From: Rhodocyclaceae bacterium
GTDB taxonomy: Bacteria; Pseudomonadota; Gammaproteobacteria; Burkholderiales; Rhodocyclaceae
Direction of reading: 5' to 3'
NCBI GenBank assembly: GCA_008933825.1
Contig: WBUF01000024.1
Span: 1 to 36,596, forward strand
Length of the DNA: 36,596 nt
Below are positions 15,065 to 23,759 of this stretch, piece by piece. Position numbers and translations under genes: made by a program. A model generated the notes under the pieces. It worked only from the letters and a program-made list of their open reading frames with translations, did no database searches and was not told where the DNA came from. Positions within the stretch are counted from its first letter, which is position 1. Every line of letters begins with the position of its first letter.

Positions 15065-17143
15065 TCACCAGATCACGATGCGGCGCTTGGGATCGCGCCA
15101 CATCGGATCTCCCGGCCGCGTGCCGAAGGCCTCGTGGAAGGCATCCAGATGCAGCAAGGGCGCGACAGCGCGCACCGAAGAGATGGCATGCACATCGACC
15201 GACACCAAATAGCGCAAGCGTTCCGAGCGTGCCTTGTAGGCCCACATCTGCGTCCAGGCCACGAAGCAGCGCTGATCGGCGGTCAGCCCATCGACGTCCG
15301 GCGTCGGGTTCTTCGCCAAATAGCGCTTCAACGCGGCGTGGGCGAGGGTGATGCCGCCGAGGTCGGCGGTATTCTCCGTCACGGTCATCGCGCCGTTGTG
15401 CATCAGGCCGGGCAGGATTTCGTAGTGGCTGTATTGATCGACCAGCACATCGGTACGCCGCTTGAACTGGCCATCGGCGGCGGGCGTCCACCAGTTGCGC
15501 AGGTTGCCTTGCGGGTCGAACTGGCGGCCCAGGCTGTCGAAACCGTGGGTGATCTCGTGGCCGATCACCGCGCCGATTGCGCAGTAGTTGGCAGCGGCAT
15601 CGGCATCCGGCTGGTAAAACGGCGGTTGCAGGATGGCCGCCGTGATGTCGATGGTGTTGGTGGTGAAGTTGTAGGCGGAATTCACCGCAATCGGCGTGGT
15701 CTTGGTCGCGACGGCGAAACGGTTGCCCAGTACGGGTTTGCCGACCTGCGCCATCTGGCGCTGAAAGGCGAAGCGGTTGGCGCGCTGCACGTTGCCGAAA
15801 TGATCGTCCGGGCGGATGTCGAGACCGCTGAAATCAATCCATTCCTTGGGGTAGCCGACCTGGATGTCGATCTTGCCCAGCTTTTCCAGCGCCGCTTTTC
15901 GGGTCGCCTCGTCCAGCCAGATATTGCTGCGCAGGCGGGTGGCGAATTCGTCCTTGATATGCCCGACCATGTCGGTGATGTCGCGCCGGGTAGCGTCGGG
16001 GAAGTAGGCCTGCACATACAACTGCGACAGCGGGTGATACAACTGCGCGCCGATCTGCTGGGTGATGACGCGCTCCAACTCGGGTGGCGTCTTCAGGCCC
16101 TTGCGCTCCACCGTGAACGCCTCTTCCTGCAAGCGCCACGGCCGTCCCAGCTCCGAGGCGCGGCCGGCCAGCAGGAACCAGCGCAGCAGCAGCTTCACCT
16201 CATCGACCGAGCGTTCGGTCAGCATTTTTTGCAGCGCCTTCATGGCGTTGATATCGACCACCTGCACCCGCGCGGGCGCGGCAACGCCCAACTCGGCCAG
16301 GAAGACGCGCAGGTCGAGTGCCGGCACCAGCGCCTGGGCCTGATCCAGCGTCATGATGTTGTAGGTGTTGGCCGGATCGCGCTGCTGCAGCGGCGTCATC
16401 ATCGCGCCCGCCGCTTGCGCTTCCATGGCCAGGATGTTGGCCGCCTGGACCTTGGCGGCGTCGATCGGATCGCCGATGCCGTGCAGCATTGCCACGATGT
16501 ACATGCGATAGAGGTCGCGCAGTTTCTGGTGCTCGGGCCGGGCGTACTCGTCCTGTTCGAGCAGTTGCGCGCCGGGCGCCAGTATCAATACACCGGTGCT
16601 GCTGTCCTTGGCATCCGGCATGGCGCCGACCATGATCAGCGGGGAACCACCAACGGCATCCTGCAGCCGGCCGGCCAGACGGCCGTAGTCGGCCGGCGTG
16701 CCACCTGCCGCGGCAATGCGCTGCATATCGGCCTCCAGCGGCTTGAGACCTAGGGCATAACGGCGCGCATCGTCCATGGCCGCCTTGTAGTAGTCGCCGA
16801 CTTGCTGGCGGGGGCTGCCCTTGGGCGCATCGGTCTCGACGGCAGCTTTCTTGATCAGGGTCAGCAACTGCTTGTCCAGGTTATGCGCCAGCAGCGTAAA
16901 GCCGCCGACATCCGGATCGCTGGGCGCAATCGCGGTCTTCTTGAGCCAGTTGCCCGCCGCGTAGCGATAGAAATCCTGGCGCGGATTGACTGTTCGATCC
17001 ATGTTCTGCGGCGAATAGCCAAGGGATGGGACGTCGGTGAGGAAACTGCCGGCATGAGCCGATGATGCGGCCAGTAGCCCGGCCGCGATGAGGAAGGCGG
17101 GGAGTACGCAGGCGGGCTCTCTGAAGGGGTGGGGGTGTGTCAT
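15065..17143 (-). CDS. M13 family zinc metallopeptidase (neprilysin/PepO-like)
   Basis: This 692-residue exported peptidase has a Sec signal peptide (about 1-31, AHA/G). Residues 45-420 form the helical M13 N-domain beginning 'MDRTVNPRQDFYRYAAGNWLKKT'. The catalytic domain holds VNSAYN (substrate binding, about 487-491), the zinc motif HEITH (529-533) and the third ligand in ENTADLGG (Glu590). The C-terminus ends in a short IVIW, where the family usually ends with Cys-Arg-x-Trp. It cleaves short peptides in the periplasm or outside the cell. It stands alone on the minus strand at the start of the lower-G+C 15-20.4 kb segment. Confidence 0.94.
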   Translation of the reverse strand: MTHPHPFREPACVLPAFLIAAGLLAASSAHAGSFLTDVPSLGYSPQNMDRTVNPRQDFYRYAAGNWLKKTAIAPSDPDVGGFTLLAHNLDKQLLTLIKKAAVETDAPKGSPRQQVGDYYKAAMDDARRYALGLKPLEADMQRIAAAGGTPADYGRLAGRLQDAVGGSPLIMVGAMPDAKDSSTGVLILAPGAQLLEQDEYARPEHQKLRDLYRMYIVAMLHGIGDPIDAAKVQAANILAMEAQAAGAMMTPLQQRDPANTYNIMTLDQAQALVPALDLRVFLAELGVAAPARVQVVDINAMKALQKMLTERSVDEVKLLLRWFLLAGRASELGRPWRLQEEAFTVERKGLKTPPELERVITQQIGAQLYHPLSQLYVQAYFPDATRRDITDMVGHIKDEFATRLRSNIWLDEATRKAALEKLGKIDIQVGYPKEWIDFSGLDIRPDDHFGNVQRANRFAFQRQMAQVGKPVLGNRFAVATKTTPIAVNSAYNFTTNTIDITAAILQPPFYQPDADAAANYCAIGAVIGHEITHGFDSLGRQFDPQGNLRNWWTPAADGQFKRRTDVLVDQYSHYEILPGLMHNGAMTVTENTADLGGITLAHAALKRYLAKNPTPDVDGLTADQRCFVAWTQMWAYKARSERLRYLVSVDVHAISSVRAVAPLLHLDAFHEAFGTRPGDPMWRDPKRRIVIW

Positions 17144-17190
17144 TTTCTTCTCAGGGTCGGGTGGCGGTTGGGGGATCGTCTTCGTGAAGC

Positions 17191-17658
17191 TCAGAACTTG
17201 GGCTTGCTCACATCCGCTGCGCTACAGTCGGCCGAGAAGTCGCCCGCCCCGCCACTCATGGAAAGTTTCCCTGTCATGCGGTCGATACGCAGCTTGGGTT
17301 GGCTCAAGAAACTGATGTGGACCACGCCCGTGATCTCGCGGTCGTTGATAAAGAGGTTTTCGATGGGGTACCAGCCATTGCTGTCGCCGCTCATGAGCGC
17401 CGGAATCATGGGGTCCGGGATGCGCATGCGGCCGGTTCCGGATGAAATCTCCACCATACCGTTCCCGGAAAACGGCCGACGCACTTGAGTTTGCGCGATT
17501 CCCGTCTTGTTCTCTTTGTGCTTGAAATCATACTGATTGACGGTGGTGCTTTGGGTGGCCATCACTGTCCCCTGACCATCGCAAGAGAGTGTCAGAGACT
17601 GGGCCAATGCCAATGAGGGGCAAAGCATGAGCAAGGCAAGCTGGTTTCTATTGAGCAT
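17191..17658 (-). CDS. Secreted protein of unknown function
   Basis: This 155-residue protein has a clear Sec signal peptide (MLNRNQLALLMLCPSLALAQ, about 1-19), so the mature part is periplasmic or extracellular. The mature region has two cysteines (SLTLSCDGQG and FSADCSAAD) that could form one disulfide, and alternating strand-like segments ending 'MTGKLSMSGGAGDFSADCSA'. The ATG at 17658 has GAAAGGA at good spacing; the open frame extends further upstream but that part is not protein-like. I do not recognise the family. It follows the lysozyme-inhibitor-like gene (65 bp gap) on the same strand. The opening 'LTLSCDGQG' is reminiscent of MliC-type 'Y-x-C-x-G', but no more than that. Confidence 0.7.
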   Translation of the reverse strand: MLNRNQLALLMLCPSLALAQSLTLSCDGQGTVMATQSTTVNQYDFKHKENKTGIAQTQVRRPFSGNGMVEISSGTGRMRIPDPMIPALMSGDSNGWYPIENLFINDREITGVVHISFLSQPKLRIDRMTGKLSMSGGAGDFSADCSAADVSKPKF

Positions 17659-17723
17659 GTTGTTTTTCCTTTCAAGAGGGGTTATTGCATCGAAAAAGTC
17701 GGCGCTGGCGGGACGGCGCGAGT

Positions 17724-18695
17724 TCAGGGTTTCTGTTGTCGCCATTCGTAAATGCCTCCGTCGGCCATCAGGGATAGGTACAGTTTGCCGTCCTTGAGCA
17801 GGTAAGAGCGAACATAGACCAGATCGCGTAGCACTTTCTGGGCGTGCGAGTCGGGCGGGCACATCATCTTCGTCGCTGCGAGCGGGCCGAATTCGAGCGA
17901 ACCCGATGATGAATCGGCCGTTGGGGTCGCTTTCCATGAGGCGTTGCCGCGATTGCAATCGATCCGCAAGTATGCGCGTCCGTCGGGGGCAAAGCTGACG
18001 GTGAACTTTTCGGGGTGACCGATGCGGGTCGTGCCTTGTGCATCGTCCATCGACCGGATGGCAACGAGCTCCCAGGTCCTACCGGTAAGGCCTGCGGCCT
18101 GATCCGGCTGCTTCTGGCAGCGCATTTCTGGCGCACCGTAGCCCCAGACGACCGTGGCTTCGCCCTGATGCTCCCAGAAGGATTCGTTGCGGCCCTGGTA
18201 GCGCGTGCCGCTCGCGGCAGGCTGCTGCAGCATCAATGACACGCTGTCGCCACGTTCGGCGATCAGGCTGGGTGGGTCAGTCGCGAAGAAATCGACGATC
18301 ACCTCATTGCGCGGGTCACCGTCGCAGAAGAACTTTGCGCTGGCGGCCACCGGAACCAGTCGGTAGCGCGTTTGCAATTCGACGCGGCGCAGCCGGTAGA
18401 GTTCCACAACGCACTGGCGACGGTCGTTGCTTTTCCAGCAGTCGTTGCGGCCCTTGATCCAGCCGCGCTGCTCGGCTTTGAGCACAGGCGGATGTTCATT
18501 GCCGGCCTTGTGCAGGGCGGCGGCATAAACGCTCGCCATCGCGCGATCCAGTGCCGCCAGTTCGGCATCCTCGCAGATCAATTTCTCGATGCTGCCGCTG
18601 ACCTTGTTACAGTCATAGGCGGGTCCCTGGGCGCAGGCAAGGCCAACGCAGCAACCTAGCAACAGCAAGCCACGGCACAGATTCACACAAAACAT
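17724..18695 (-). CDS. LprI-MliC-META three-domain secreted protein (putative lysozyme inhibitor)
   Basis: This 323-residue exported protein has a signal peptide at about 1-22 that contains several Cys residues, so a lipoprotein is possible. Domain 1 (about 26-112) is LprI/DUF1311-like: 'YDCNKVSGSIEKLICEDAELAALDRAMASVYAAAL...RGWIKGRNDCW'. Domain 2 (about 121-194) fits the MliC/PliC C-type lysozyme inhibitor fold: 'FFCDGDPRNEVIVDF...SGTRYQGRNESFWEHQGEATVVWG'. Domain 3 (about 202-320) is META/HslJ-like: 'LTGRTWELVAI...LRIDCNRGNASW...TKMMCP'. LprI and MliC domains are each linked to lysozyme inhibition, suggesting cell-wall defence. The start has GGAGGT. The gene is divergent from mscS with 79 bp between start codons. 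Confidence 0.85.
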   Translation of the reverse strand: MFCVNLCRGLLLLGCCVGLACAQGPAYDCNKVSGSIEKLICEDAELAALDRAMASVYAAALHKAGNEHPPVLKAEQRGWIKGRNDCWKSNDRRQCVVELYRLRRVELQTRYRLVPVAASAKFFCDGDPRNEVIVDFFATDPPSLIAERGDSVSLMLQQPAASGTRYQGRNESFWEHQGEATVVWGYGAPEMRCQKQPDQAAGLTGRTWELVAIRSMDDAQGTTRIGHPEKFTVSFAPDGRAYLRIDCNRGNASWKATPTADSSSGSLEFGPLAATKMMCPPDSHAQKVLRDLVYVRSYLLKDGKLYLSLMADGGIYEWRQQKP

Positions 18696-18774
18696 GACAC
18701 CTCCGGACGAGCGCTCAGGAATAGCGATTCGGCATGCAGTTTACGCTAGACTTGCCCAAAATTTTGGGGAAATC

Positions 18775-20412
18775 ATGTCGACATTTGCAACGCGACTGAA
18801 CCGGTGGTGGGGCGTTTTGCTTCTGCTCTTTTCGCTATTCACCTCACCGCTCACCGTGCAGGCGGCAGAGAGCGATGGCGTCCCGTTGGTGATCGGCAAT
18901 CGCACCATTCACATCTTTCGCGCACCACTGGGCATGTTCTCGCCGGCTGAACGCGCCACCAGTGCACGCCAGCGCATTGAGCGTAGCTTTGAACAGTCCG
19001 GCGAAGGCTGGACCTCAATCAAGCCTGGTCCGCAGGGTTTCGAGGTGATGCTTGACGGAACCCCCCTGTTTCTCGTGATGCCCGGTGATGCACGAGAACT
19101 GGCGGGCGAGACGCCAGAAGACCTCGCCAACCAGGCTTCGCGTACGCTGCAGAAGGCCTGGAACGAAGCCCGCGAACGTCGCGACCCGCGTGCCAGCTTG
19201 GCGGCTTTGCTCAGGGTCGCTCTGGCGACGGTGCTGTTGGTCGGTGCGCTGGTACTGATCGTAAAAGTCTCCTTCAGGTTGCGCACCGGATTGATCCGCC
19301 GGCTAGCAAAACAGCTACAGGCGCTACCGGAAAGTAGTGCCCTTCATCGGCTGGCCGGTTTTTTGCCGTCTGTGCTGGCGCGTGGCCTGATTCTGCTGAG
19401 CTGGTTGCTGAGTCTGTTCCTGATATTCATCTACCTCACTTACAGCCTGGCACAATTTGTCCTCACGCGCCCGGCCAGCGAAACACTCTCGCAATCGCTG
19501 GCGACTATCACCGCACAGGCGTTCAGCGCCATCGCCGAGGCATTGCCGGGCATGTTCATCGCGACCCTGATATTTCTCGCCGCCTGGGTTGCCACGCGCG
19601 TCTCGACCGAGTTTTTTGCCAGTGTCACGACACGGCCGGACGACAGCAGCATGCTCAACGCGCACACCGCACCGGCGACGCGCCGTATCGTCAATGCCTC
19701 GCTGTGGCTGTTCACCGTCGCCATGGCCTACCCTTATCTACCAGGCTCGCACACCGAGGCGTTCAAGGGGCTGTCAGTATTGCTCGGCCTGATGGTGTCG
19801 ATCGGCGCTTCCGGGGTAATCGGTCAGATCGCCAGCGGCATGATGATTGTCTATACCTATGCGCTCAAGAAGGGGGAGTATGTACGCATCCAGGACTACG
19901 AGGGTACGGTGACGGAACTTGATCTGTTCGTTACGCGTCTGCGTACGGGAATGGGTGAGGAGATTTCGCTGCCCAATGCGTTCGTGCTCGCCAATGTCAC
20001 GCGCAATTTCTCGCGGGCCAGCGCCGGCAAGGCCTATGTACTCGACGTGACCGTAACGATCGGCTACGACACGCCATGGCGACAGGTGCATGCCATGCTG
20101 CTTGAAGCGGCGGGATCGATCCCGGAAATCCTATCGACACCGCCAGCCTATGTGGTGCAGACGGCACTGGCTGATTTTTACGTCGCCTACAAGCTGATTG
20201 TGCAGGTGGATTCTGAAGTACCGGCAACACGCGCCCGTATCGCCAGCGATCTGCACGCTGCCATTCAGGATGCGTTCAACCGCTATGGTGTACAGATCAT
20301 GTCGCCACACTACATGGATGATCCGCATACACCAAAAGTGGTTGCTGTCTCTTCGTGGGCACCACGTCCAGCGAGACCCGAAGATAGTGACAGCTTGTCA
20401 TCTGGTAAATAG
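18775..20412 (+). CDS. MscS family mechanosensitive ion channel
   Basis: This 545-residue protein starts at ATG 18775, preceded by GGGGA; the longer open frame upstream lacks a ribosome-binding site. It has a signal peptide (about 1-31, VQAAES), a periplasmic domain of about 120 residues, several membrane helices, and then the pore-lining helix with 'LSVLLGLMVSIGASGVIGQIASGMMIVYTYALKKGEYVRIQDYEGTVTELDLF'-type sequence. The pore helix is followed by the cytoplasmic beta and C-terminal domains. It belongs to the larger MscS-like branch with an N-terminal periplasmic extension and releases solutes on osmotic downshock. The base composition is lower in G+C than in relA and ppk1. Confidence 0.92.
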   Translation: MSTFATRLNRWWGVLLLLFSLFTSPLTVQAAESDGVPLVIGNRTIHIFRAPLGMFSPAERATSARQRIERSFEQSGEGWTSIKPGPQGFEVMLDGTPLFLVMPGDARELAGETPEDLANQASRTLQKAWNEARERRDPRASLAALLRVALATVLLVGALVLIVKVSFRLRTGLIRRLAKQLQALPESSALHRLAGFLPSVLARGLILLSWLLSLFLIFIYLTYSLAQFVLTRPASETLSQSLATITAQAFSAIAEALPGMFIATLIFLAAWVATRVSTEFFASVTTRPDDSSMLNAHTAPATRRIVNASLWLFTVAMAYPYLPGSHTEAFKGLSVLLGLMVSIGASGVIGQIASGMMIVYTYALKKGEYVRIQDYEGTVTELDLFVTRLRTGMGEEISLPNAFVLANVTRNFSRASAGKAYVLDVTVTIGYDTPWRQVHAMLLEAAGSIPEILSTPPAYVVQTALADFYVAYKLIVQVDSEVPATRARIASDLHAAIQDAFNRYGVQIMSPHYMDDPHTPKVVAVSSWAPRPARPEDSDSLSSGK

Positions 20413-20511
20413 CTTTCGTGGATGACTGTTTACCTTTGCTTACCTGTCATTGGAGCTTCGGATAAGCGAAAGACAACATTGGGTCGATAGCTCTCATTCG
20501 CCGCACTCCAA

Positions 20512-20526
20512 AGACTGACTTTTCTT
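20512..20526 (-). repeat. AAGAAAAGTCAGTCT gene-end motif, copy 3
   Basis: Read on the minus strand it lies 7 nt after the relA stop codon, in relA sense. Read on the plus strand it is the inverted counterpart of copy 2, so the two copies bracket the 14.9-20.5 kb segment. The rest of the 120-bp gap (20413-20511) has no ORF or other feature that I can support. Confidence 0.72.
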
Positions 20527-20532
20527 GCAGGT

Positions 20533-22725
20533 TCAACTCCGGCTGGCGCGCTGCACGCCGCCGATGTCGCCGATCAGCTTCAGCGCCCGCTGCAACTGCG
20601 CCACTCCGCTCACCTCGATGGTGAAGCCCATGCGCGCGGCGCCCTGCTTCGACTGGGTCTTCACCGCCGTGACGTTGATCTTCTCGCGCGAGAGCACTTC
20701 GGAGATGTCGCGTAGCAGGCCCTGGCGGTCCTGCGCCTCGACGACGATGTCGACAGGGTAGAGCGCGTCGGCGCCCCCTCCATTACCCACTCCCCACTCG
20801 GCGCTGATGACGCGCTCCGGGTTGCGTGCGCTCATGTTGCGGAAGTTGGTGCACTCGACGCGGTGGATCGAGACGCCCTTGCCGCGCGTGACGAAGCCGG
20901 CGATGGCGTCGGGCGGCGCCGGCTTGCAGCAGCGGCCGAGCTGGGTGAGCAGCTTGTCGACGCCGACGATGAGGACGCGGCTGCCGGAGGCCCCCGCCTT
21001 GCTGCGCCGGGTCTGGATGACGGGCTCGGCCGGCGCTTCTTCCGGCGCGCCGCGCAGCGCCGTCTGCAGCTGGCGCTGGCCGACCTCGTTCCGCGCCGCG
21101 GCGAGGAACAGCGCGTCGGCGCTGGCGAAGCCGAGCTTGTGCGCCAGCTCCTCGAGGCTGGCGCCGGTCTGGCCCTCGCGCTGGAGCTCGCGCGTGACGA
21201 TCTGACGGCCCTGCGCCAGCATCTCGGCCTCTTCCTGCGCGGTGAACCACTGCCGCACCTTGGCTTTGGCGCGCGAGGTGGCGAGGTAGCCCTGCTCCGG
21301 CTGCAGCCAGTCGCGCGAGGGGCCGCCCTGCTTGACGGTGACGATCTCGACCGTCTGGCCGTTTTCCAGCGGCGTATTCAGCGGCACCAGCGCGCCGTTC
21401 ACCTTCGCGCCGCGGCAGCGGTGGCCGAGGTCGGTGTGCAGGCGGTAGGCGAAGTCGACCGGTGTCGCGCCGCGCGCCAGGTCGAAGACGCGGCCCTGCG
21501 GCGTCAGCACGTAGATGGTGTCGTCGAGGGCGGCGCGCTTGAACTGGCGCACCCATTCCGAAGAGTCGCTGATCTCGTCGCGCCAGGAGAGCAGCTGGCG
21601 CAGCCAGGCGATCTTGTCGTCGTAGCGGGCGTCGGAGCCGGTCTTTTCCTTGTAGCGCCAGTGCGCGGCGACACCCAGCTCGGCATGCCGGTGCATCTCG
21701 TGGGTGCGGATCTGCACCTCCAGCGCGCGCCCGCCCGGCCCGATCACGGCGGTGTGCAGCGAGCGGTAGTTGTTGCCCTTCGGGTTGGAGATGTAGTCGT
21801 CGAACTCCTTGGGGATCGGCTGCCAGATGTGGTGCACGATGCCGAGCACGGTGTAGCAGTCGCGCACCTCGTCCACCAGCACGCGCAGGGCGCGCACGTC
21901 GTAGACCTCGGCGAAGTCGATGCGCTTCGACTTCATCTTGCTGTAGATGCTGTAGATGTGCTTGGGCCGGCCGAAGACCTCGGCCTTGACGCCGGCCGCC
22001 GCCAGCTCGCCGCGCAGGCGGGCGATGGCCTCCTCGATGAAGCCTTCGCGCTCGACGCGGCGCTCGTCGAGCATCTTCGCAATGCGCTTGTAGGTCTCCG
22101 GCTCGAGGTAGCGGAAGGCGAGGTCCTCGAGCTCCCACTTCAGGTGCCAGACGCCGATGCGGTTGGCCAGCGGCGCGTAGATGTCGAGGCTCTCGCGCGC
22201 CACCTCGGCGCGCTCCGGGCCGGGCCGGTCGGCCAGGTGGCGCAGGCTCTGGGTGCGGCTGGCCAGGCGCAGCAGCACCACGCGGATGTCCGCCGACATC
22301 GCCAGCAGCATCTTGCGCAGCACCTCGGCCTGGGCCTTGACGCTCTGCGCGCCCTCGCCCTTGCGCGTCACCAGTTGCAGGCCCTTCAGGCGGGCGAGCC
22401 CCGCGACCAGCTCGGCCACCGGCGCGCCAAAGCGCGCGGCGAGTTTTTCCGTGGCGTCTTCCAGGTAATCCGAGACCGCGAAGAGCAGCGCCGCCAGGCG
22501 GGTGTCGAGGTCGAGCCGCAGGGAGGTCGCCACCAGCGCCGTGCCGAGGGCGTGCGGCCAGGCCGGCTCGCCGCTGCCGAGCAGGCTCTCGCCGTAGAGC
22601 TCCCTGGCGTAGTCGGCGGCCCGGGCGAGCGCCTCGCGCGCCTCGGGCGGCAGGCCTTCGGCGAGCAGATCCAGCGGCGCCTCGTCGGCGCCGGCCTGGG
22701 CGATGGAATGGGTGACGGAGACCAC
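20533..22725 (-). CDS. relA: GTP pyrophosphokinase RelA
   Basis: This 730-residue (p)ppGpp synthetase is activated by stalled ribosomes. The N-terminal HD hydrolase domain is degenerate: the HDxxED motif reads VSDYLED (about 84-90), so the metal-binding His is lost. The synthetase domain (about 200-355) carries EFDD (307-310), the signature of monofunctional RelA rather than the RxKD of bifunctional SpoT. TGS (about 404-470), the zinc-finger region 'LGRCCKPAPPDAIAGFVTRG' and a C-terminal ACT domain follow. It starts with GTG and has no obvious Shine-Dalgarno. It is flanked on both sides by copies of the gene-end motif. Confidence 0.95.
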   Translation of the reverse strand: MVSVTHSIAQAGADEAPLDLLAEGLPPEAREALARAADYARELYGESLLGSGEPAWPHALGTALVATSLRLDLDTRLAALLFAVSDYLEDATEKLAARFGAPVAELVAGLARLKGLQLVTRKGEGAQSVKAQAEVLRKMLLAMSADIRVVLLRLASRTQSLRHLADRPGPERAEVARESLDIYAPLANRIGVWHLKWELEDLAFRYLEPETYKRIAKMLDERRVEREGFIEEAIARLRGELAAAGVKAEVFGRPKHIYSIYSKMKSKRIDFAEVYDVRALRVLVDEVRDCYTVLGIVHHIWQPIPKEFDDYISNPKGNNYRSLHTAVIGPGGRALEVQIRTHEMHRHAELGVAAHWRYKEKTGSDARYDDKIAWLRQLLSWRDEISDSSEWVRQFKRAALDDTIYVLTPQGRVFDLARGATPVDFAYRLHTDLGHRCRGAKVNGALVPLNTPLENGQTVEIVTVKQGGPSRDWLQPEQGYLATSRAKAKVRQWFTAQEEAEMLAQGRQIVTRELQREGQTGASLEELAHKLGFASADALFLAAARNEVGQRQLQTALRGAPEEAPAEPVIQTRRSKAGASGSRVLIVGVDKLLTQLGRCCKPAPPDAIAGFVTRGKGVSIHRVECTNFRNMSARNPERVISAEWGVGNGGGADALYPVDIVVEAQDRQGLLRDISEVLSREKINVTAVKTQSKQGAARMGFTIEVSGVAQLQRALKLIGDIGGVQRASRS

Positions 22726-22784
22726 GTGCGAAAAAGGGTTGAAGCCGACGGGGAATTATCGCCGAAAAGCGCCCCTCACCCCAG

Positions 22785-22805
22785 CCCTCTCCGCGGGGGA
22801 GAGGG
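22785..22805. repeat. GC-rich inverted repeat between korB and relA
   Basis: CCCTCTCC (22785-22792) and GGAGAGGG (22798-22805) form an 8-bp stem with a GCGGG loop, preceded by a CCCTCACCCC-type stretch. This block is a common dispersed intergenic palindrome in proteobacterial genomes. On the minus strand it comes after the korB stop and copy 4 of the motif. No T-run follows, so intrinsic termination is uncertain. Confidence 0.55.
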
Positions 22806-22829
22806 AGTCCCTTGATCACCGTGCTGTGG

Positions 22830-22843
22830 AGACTGACTTTTCC
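22830..22843 (-). repeat. GGAAAAGTCAGTCT gene-end motif, copy 4
   Basis: It follows the korB stop codon (TAA, 22844-22846) immediately on the minus strand, in korB sense. The core AAAAGTCAGTCT is identical to copies 2, 3 and 5; the base before it differs (GGAAAA rather than AGAAAA). Confidence 0.72.
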
Positions 22844-23749
22844 TTAGCGCCGGGCGGCTTTTCGCGCCGGCTTCGCCGCCGGCTTGCCGGGCAGCTCGCC
22901 GCCGGCCTTTTCCACCAGGCTGTCGAGGGCGTCGCCGAGGGTCGGGCGCTCTTCGCGGAAATAAAGGCCGAGGGCCGGCGTGGCGTCGTCCATGGCCAGG
23001 CGCATCGCCGCGGCGCGATCGGCGGAATCGTGATCGGCCGGCAGTTCGCGCACCTGCATGCCGAGGTTCTGGTAGGTGCGGTGCGTCTTGTCGAAGGTGA
23101 CGCAGGGCGAGAGGATGTGCAGGTAGGAGAAGCCGCGGTGCGCCATCGCCTGCGTGATCATGCTGCGCAGCTGGTCGGGCCGGCCGGCGTAGGCCTGCCC
23201 CACCCAGCTCGCGCCGTAGGAGAGCACCATCAGCAGCGGGTTCAGCGGCCGGTCGGGGTTCTCGTAGGGGCTGGTCGGCGTGCGGAAGCCCACCGCCGAG
23301 GTGGGTGAGGTCTGTCCCTTGGTCAGGCCGTAGATGCCGTTGTCGAACAGCAGATAGGTGATGTCGACGTTGCGCCGCGCCGCGTGCGGCACATGGCCGC
23401 CGCCGATGGCGAAGCCGTCGCCGTCGCCGCCCACCGCCACCACCGTCAGCGCCTCGTTGGCCGTCTTGACGCCGGTGGCCACCGGCAGCGCGCGCCCGTG
23501 CAGGGTGTGCATGCCGTAGGTGTTCACGAAGAAGGGGAAGCGCGAGGAGCAGCCGATGCCGGAAACCACCACGGCGTTCTCGTTCGGGATGTTCAGCTCG
23601 CACAGCGAGGCGGCCACCGCCTCGACGATGGAGAAGTAGCCGCAGCCCGGGCACCAGGTCGGCAGCGTCTTCGAACGATAGTCGAGCCGCCCGCTCTCCT
23701 CGACTTCCTTGAGTTTCTCTTCGAGATATACAGGTTTGATGTCGCCCAT
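22844..23749 (-). CDS. korB: 2-oxoacid:acceptor oxidoreductase, beta subunit (KorB-like)
   Basis: This 301-residue TPP-binding subunit belongs to a 2-oxoacid:ferredoxin-type oxidoreductase, most likely acting on 2-oxoglutarate. It has WCPGCGYF (Cys33 and Cys36), 'GIGCSSRFPFF' (Cys67) and a distal 'SPCVTF' cysteine. These are the four ligands expected for the [4Fe-4S] cluster in this family. GGDGDGFAIGGGH (about 107-119) binds thiamine diphosphate and magnesium. A basic Ala/Lys-rich tail (about 280-301) is unusual. The ATG has AAGGA upstream and lies 10 bp after korA. The enzyme converts 2-oxoacid plus CoA to acyl-CoA, CO2 and reduced carrier. Confidence 0.93.
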   Translation of the reverse strand: MGDIKPVYLEEKLKEVEESGRLDYRSKTLPTWCPGCGYFSIVEAVAASLCELNIPNENAVVVSGIGCSSRFPFFVNTYGMHTLHGRALPVATGVKTANEALTVVAVGGDGDGFAIGGGHVPHAARRNVDITYLLFDNGIYGLTKGQTSPTSAVGFRTPTSPYENPDRPLNPLLMVLSYGASWVGQAYAGRPDQLRSMITQAMAHRGFSYLHILSPCVTFDKTHRTYQNLGMQVRELPADHDSADRAAAMRLAMDDATPALGLYFREERPTLGDALDSLVEKAGGELPGKPAAKPARKAARR

Positions 23750-23759
23750 GATGGTTTCC

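Noticed and set aside
22785..22805. Intrinsic terminator after korB
   Set aside because: The hairpin is strong but lacks a T-run on either strand and resembles a dispersed intergenic palindrome, so it is listed as a repeat.
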